A stretch of 64,000 bases of DNA. Origin: Actinophytocola sp963840275 (GTDB taxonomy: Bacteria; Actinomycetota; Actinomycetes; Mycobacteriales; Pseudonocardiaceae). The notes beneath the pieces are model-generated. The model did no database searches, was not told the DNA's origin, and worked only from the letters and a program-made list of their open reading frames with translations. Positions 61,121 through 64,000 of the stretch are shown here, piece after piece. Numbering within the stretch: the stretch's first letter is position 1; each line of letters starts with the position of its first letter. Where the stretch lies: assembly GCA_963840275.1 (NCBI GenBank), contig CAWIYK010000002.1, forward strand, positions 1,116,001 through 1,180,000, read 5' to 3'. Position numbers and translations under genes: made by a program.

Positions 61121-62773
61121 TCAGAAGGCGAGTCGCCACGAGTCGATGTAGCCGGTGTCGACGCGGTAGAGGTCGCGCGCCTGCAGACGCCAGGTGCCGT
61201 TCGCGACCTCGCTGGACGCGTTCACCGTGTAGGTGGCGATCACGTTGTCCGCGGAGTCGTTGGACGACGTGCTCTTGAGCCGGTAGGCGGTGCCGTCCGG
61301 GGCGATCAGGTCGACCTGCAGGTCGCCGCGGTAGGTGTGCTTGATGTCGACCGAGACCGCGAGGTCCGACGGCGCGTTGCCGGTCACGCCGGTCACGGCG
61401 ATCGGGCTGGACACCGCGGCGCCCGCGTCCGGGATGGTCACGTTGTCGGTGTTCTCGAACGTCGGGCCGACCGGTGGCGTCGTGCCGTCACACGTGGCGC
61501 CGATGACCCGGGCCGGGCAGTCGGAGTAGTCGAGCAACAGCAGGACCGCGGCCCGGTTGCGGGACGTCTCCCGGCCGATCACCTCGTCGGGCGGGTAGAA
61601 GCCGTTGAGGCCGCCGGAGGACGGGTACATCTCGAACGTGTAGGCGTAGATCTTCTGGTTGCCCCACAGCCAGTCGTCGATCGAGCCGTCGGTGATGTAG
61701 AGGTCCGAGGCCTGTTCGGGCGTGTAGTTGTTGGTGGCGGCCATCTGCCGGCCCAGCGTGGAGAAGACCTGCTGGTCCTGCTGGGTCAGCCCCGGCGCGG
61801 TGTTCGCGGTGGTGTAGCCGTAGGGCCAGAGCACCAGCTCGCTGAACGTGTGGAAGTCGATGTTCGTCTTGATCTGCTGCACGCCGCCGACCACGCGGCC
61901 GCGCACGAAGTTCATGACGTTCTGGACCTCGGGCGCCGAACCGGCGGACGCGCCGCGGTAGGTCTCGCTCGAGGTGCTGCCGGACGAGCCGCCGCAGCAG
62001 CCCCACTGGTAGGGCCAGTTGCGGTTCAGGTCGGTGCCGACGTAGCTGCTGCCGGAGTTCGGCTGCCGGTTCTTGCGCCAGCCCGCGTACGAGCCGGAGC
62101 GGATGTCGAACTCGCCGCCGTCGGGGTTGAGGTCCGGGATGATCCAGATCTCGCGGCTGTTGACGAGGTTCGTGACGTGGGTGTCGGTGCCGTACTTGTC
62201 GGTGAACTCGTTGAGGATGTAGAGCGCCATCTCGATGGTCAGGTGCTCACGAGCGTGCTGGTGGTGCGTGAACAGGACCTCCGGCTCGGCCTCGTCGGTG
62301 CCGACGTTGTCGGAGATCTTGAGCGCCACCATCTGCCGGCCCTCGTAGGAGTTGCCGATGGCGGTCTTGCTGAGGATGTTCGGGTGGTCGGCGACGGCCT
62401 GGTTGATGACGGCCGTCATCTCGGCGTAGTTGTGGTAGTTCGAGTCGGCCGACGGGAAGTCCCGCGTCTGCTTGTCGTCGCCCGGTGGCGGCGCTTCCTG
62501 CAGCTGGGTCTCGAGGCCAAGAGCCTTGATCTTGCGGATCTCCTCCGGCGTCGCCGTGATGTTCAGCGCACCGTGCTCGAAGGAGTTGATCGCGGCGCCG
62601 GTGGCGGCGACCGCGTTGCGGATCTCGGTGGAGTCGACGCCGGCCACGTAGTACTCGGCGGAAGCCCGTGGCGCTGGCGCCTCCGGATCCGATGCCGCGT
62701 TGCCGTTCATGGACAGGACAAGGGTCAGGGCGGCTAGCGCCCCGACCACAATGGACGGGCGTGTGTGTCTCAC
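61121..62773 (-). CDS. Secreted M14 zinc carboxypeptidase with C-terminal P-domain
   Basis: A 550-residue secreted carboxypeptidase. A Sec signal peptide (VVGALAALTLVLSMNGNAAS) and a propeptide (EYYVAGVDSTEIRNAVAATG) precede the M14 domain. Zinc ligands are His172 and Glu175 in HHQHAREH, and His308 in NIDFHTFSE; the general base is Glu381 in YTFEMYPSSGG. Substrate-pocket segment VGTDLNRNWPYQWGCCGGSS matches Streptomyces carboxypeptidase T-like enzymes. A P-domain (about residues 450-550) closes it. GTG 62773 follows GGGAGG. It lies 35 nt upstream of the serine protease in the same direction, so they may act together on protein nutrients. Confidence 0.93.
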   Translation of the reverse strand: MRHTRPSIVVGALAALTLVLSMNGNAASDPEAPAPRASAEYYVAGVDSTEIRNAVAATGAAINSFEHGALNITATPEEIRKIKALGLETQLQEAPPPGDDKQTRDFPSADSNYHNYAEMTAVINQAVADHPNILSKTAIGNSYEGRQMVALKISDNVGTDEAEPEVLFTHHQHAREHLTIEMALYILNEFTDKYGTDTHVTNLVNSREIWIIPDLNPDGGEFDIRSGSYAGWRKNRQPNSGSSYVGTDLNRNWPYQWGCCGGSSGSTSSETYRGASAGSAPEVQNVMNFVRGRVVGGVQQIKTNIDFHTFSELVLWPYGYTTANTAPGLTQQDQQVFSTLGRQMAATNNYTPEQASDLYITDGSIDDWLWGNQKIYAYTFEMYPSSGGLNGFYPPDEVIGRETSRNRAAVLLLLDYSDCPARVIGATCDGTTPPVGPTFENTDNVTIPDAGAAVSSPIAVTGVTGNAPSDLAVSVDIKHTYRGDLQVDLIAPDGTAYRLKSTSSNDSADNVIATYTVNASSEVANGTWRLQARDLYRVDTGYIDSWRLAF

Positions 62774-63676
62774 GCGGTTCCTCCCGCAGGGGACGCCGAT
62801 CGAGTCGGCGCTGGAGGTTGTCTTCAGTTGTGCGGGCGAGGCCGTCCGAACCCGCGTTCGCGGGGCCCTCACGGACGGCATTCACCCGATAGCTGATCGT
62901 TCACCGCGGGTGGCGTGCTTCACAAGAGGGTGGGCCGGTGTTACTTCTTCCCAGTTCACAGACAGGACGCGACTGGTGGGGGCGGCCTCCGGCCCCCGGA
63001 GTCGACGTTACGGGCGACCCCCGACAGTCCGCCGCCGCGACGGCCGAGTTGTCCACAGCCTTCGGGGTTGTCCACAGGCGGGCTCGCGAGCCCGGTTTCT
63101 GTCGGTGTCGTGCCGTAGCGTGGTTCGAGGGGGCCAGCGGCCAGGCCTGGCCCGGCTCTCGCCGACTGCCGCGGTGCGCTCGCCACGCGGGGCCGCGACG
63201 CGTCGCCGCTCGCCCGCGTTCACCGATGCAGTGAAGGACCCCTTCACGGCATCGCCACCGGGCCCTCGCCCGCCACAACGGCGGCCCGTCGGCCTCCGGC
63301 CCCCGGAATCCACACTACCGTCGGGCACCGACACTTTCGGTTGCGTCGCAAGGAGTTGTCCACAACGCGCGAGTTGTCCACAGGAGACACTCCACGCGGC
63401 CGGCACTGTCGGAGTCTTCCGGTAGCGTGGTTCGAGGGGGCCAGCGGCCAGGAACGCCGCGGAGCCGCGGCGTCCGCCGTGAGGGGAGGCGTTGGCCTCC
63501 GACCCCCGATTTCCAGCCTACGGCAGAGGTCCGACAGTTCCGCGGCGAACGAACGCCGAGCAGCCGACCTGTCCACAGCGCGCGAGTTGTCCACAGCTGC
63601 GCGGCCACACACGCCGGAGTGTCGGTGCTGTGCCGTAGCGTGGTTCGAGGGGGCCGGCGGCCAGCCAGCCAGTCGG
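62774..63676. repeat. 903-nt intergenic region with three degenerate ~200-300-nt direct repeats and a DnaA-box cluster
   Basis: No gene is seen. Three copies of a unit run from about 62974, 63285 and 63488. Each starts near GGCCTCCGRCCCCCGGA and holds one or two TTGTCCACA sites. Each ends in GTAGCGTGGTTCGAGGGGGC (at 63115, 63422, 63635) plus CAGCGGCCAG. TTGTCCACA occurs at 63049, 63068, 63356, 63374 and 63587, and CTGTCCACA at 63569, all on the plus strand. A GAAGG-family hairpin (GTGAAGGACCCCTTCAC) is at about 63232. Confidence 0.75.
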
Positions 63677-64000
63677 CTAGCGCAGTCGGAGTTTCTTCAT
63701 CAGCCGCAGCGATGCCGCCAGCATTCGGGAGTGCACGCCGTACGGCACCCAGCCCGGCGGGTCCAGCAGTTTCATCCGCTGCGCGGCGACCGTCTGCACC
63801 TCCGTGTAGCGGAGCAGCCCCTCCGCGCCGTGGCGGCGGCCGAGGCCCGACGCGCCCATGCCGCCCATCGGCGCGTCGGTGCTGCCGAACGCCGACGCGT
63901 AGCCGTCGTTGATGTTCACCGTGCCCGTGCGCAGTCGTGCGGCGACCCGCTGGGTGCGCGTGGCGTCGCGGCCGAAGACGCTGGCGTTCAGGCCGTACGC
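63677..64000 (-). CDS. Aldehyde dehydrogenase, C-terminal part (cut by window edge)
   Basis: The last 107 residues of an NAD(P)-dependent aldehyde dehydrogenase. The segment AYGLNASVFGRDATRTQRVA and then LRTGTVNINDGYASAFGSTD, followed by APMGGMGASGLGRRHGAEGL, is the conserved C-terminal tetramerisation/substrate region of succinate-semialdehyde-type dehydrogenases (GabD2-like). The catalytic cysteine and glutamate lie beyond the right edge. The extension ending in SLRLMKKLRLR is also typical of that subgroup. Its exact substrate cannot be told from this part. Confidence 0.88.
   Translation of the reverse strand, partial: AYGLNASVFGRDATRTQRVAARLRTGTVNINDGYASAFGSTDAPMGGMGASGLGRRHGAEGLLRYTEVQTVAAQRMKLLDPPGWVPYGVHSRMLAASLRLMKKLRLR

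Noticed and set aside
62974..63665. Chromosome origin of replication (oriC)
   Set aside because: DnaA-box-like sites are present, but no dnaA, dnaN, gyr or recF gene is nearby and there is no AT-rich unwinding region; a titration-type cluster is the more modest reading.

Overview
The window is very GC-rich, densely coded actinobacterial chromosome. Four things suggest a member of the Pseudonocardiaceae or a near relative: an AftD-type arabinofuranosyltransferase locus with a DUF2613 small protein, a mycobacterial-type integration host factor (mIHF), ESX/EspC-like secretion substrates, and an XRE/DUF397 regulator remnant. The family placement is inference; the genes themselves are read from the sequence. 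No rRNA, tRNA, CRISPR array or insertion sequence was seen. All gene calls rest on reading translated frames, motifs, start context and spacing; no database search was possible.

Layout, left to right. 1-3284: a leftward operon of ABC-2 exporter (ATPase, permease) followed by a NarL/LiaR-type histidine kinase and response regulator (cut by the window edge). 3369-7010: a citrate-synthase-2-like gene, a 0.9 kb gene-free stretch with a 31-nt palindrome, a TetR regulator and pdxH. 7102-8558: a decayed XRE/DUF5753-DUF397 regulator, a 57-nt palindrome and an AbiEi-like protein. 8676-17263: central metabolism and transport (MFS exporter, amino-acid permease, aldose epimerase, amidohydrolase, acyl-CoA dehydrogenase, PfkB kinase, main citrate synthase). 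17319-19432: a second two-gene ABC exporter. 19625-21846: a YbaB / EspC-like / WXG100-like-M15 peptidase operon that looks like a type VII secretion substrate set. 22024-25818: glpD, TetR and a divergent AGPS-like flavoprotein, resembling the Rv2249c-Rv2251 arrangement of M. tuberculosis. 25815-30048: small membrane protein, lipoprotein, a double-GGCT protein, a secreted C39-like peptidase and PadR. 30112-34042: thioesterase/acyl-CoA ligase pair, mihF, isochorismate synthase.

34142-39368 is the most unusual operon: a sugar-type solute-binding lipoprotein, one polypeptide carrying both permease halves with eroded EAA loops, and a membrane-anchored NB-ARC/TPR protein whose P-loop lacks the lysine. 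The three genes overlap by 4 nt at each junction and no transporter ATPase is nearby. 39521-54766 is a cell-envelope glycan block: PPTase, DUF3068 protein, methyltransferases, a GT4 glycosyltransferase, DUF2613, two multi-pass GT-C-like proteins, a MOP flippase and AftD. 54903-61085 holds an FG-GAP secreted protein, a VWA protein, a FadD15-like ligase and a trypsin with a P-domain. A neighbouring M14 carboxypeptidase carries the same P-domain. The right end has a repeat-rich, DnaA-box-rich intergenic region and a cut aldehyde dehydrogenase.

Across the window three dispersed signals stand out: six ~90-145 nt nested inverted repeats filling intergenic gaps, a second family of GAAGG-type hairpins, and at least six genes with a TANNNT element exactly 7 nt before the start codon (leaderless promoters).
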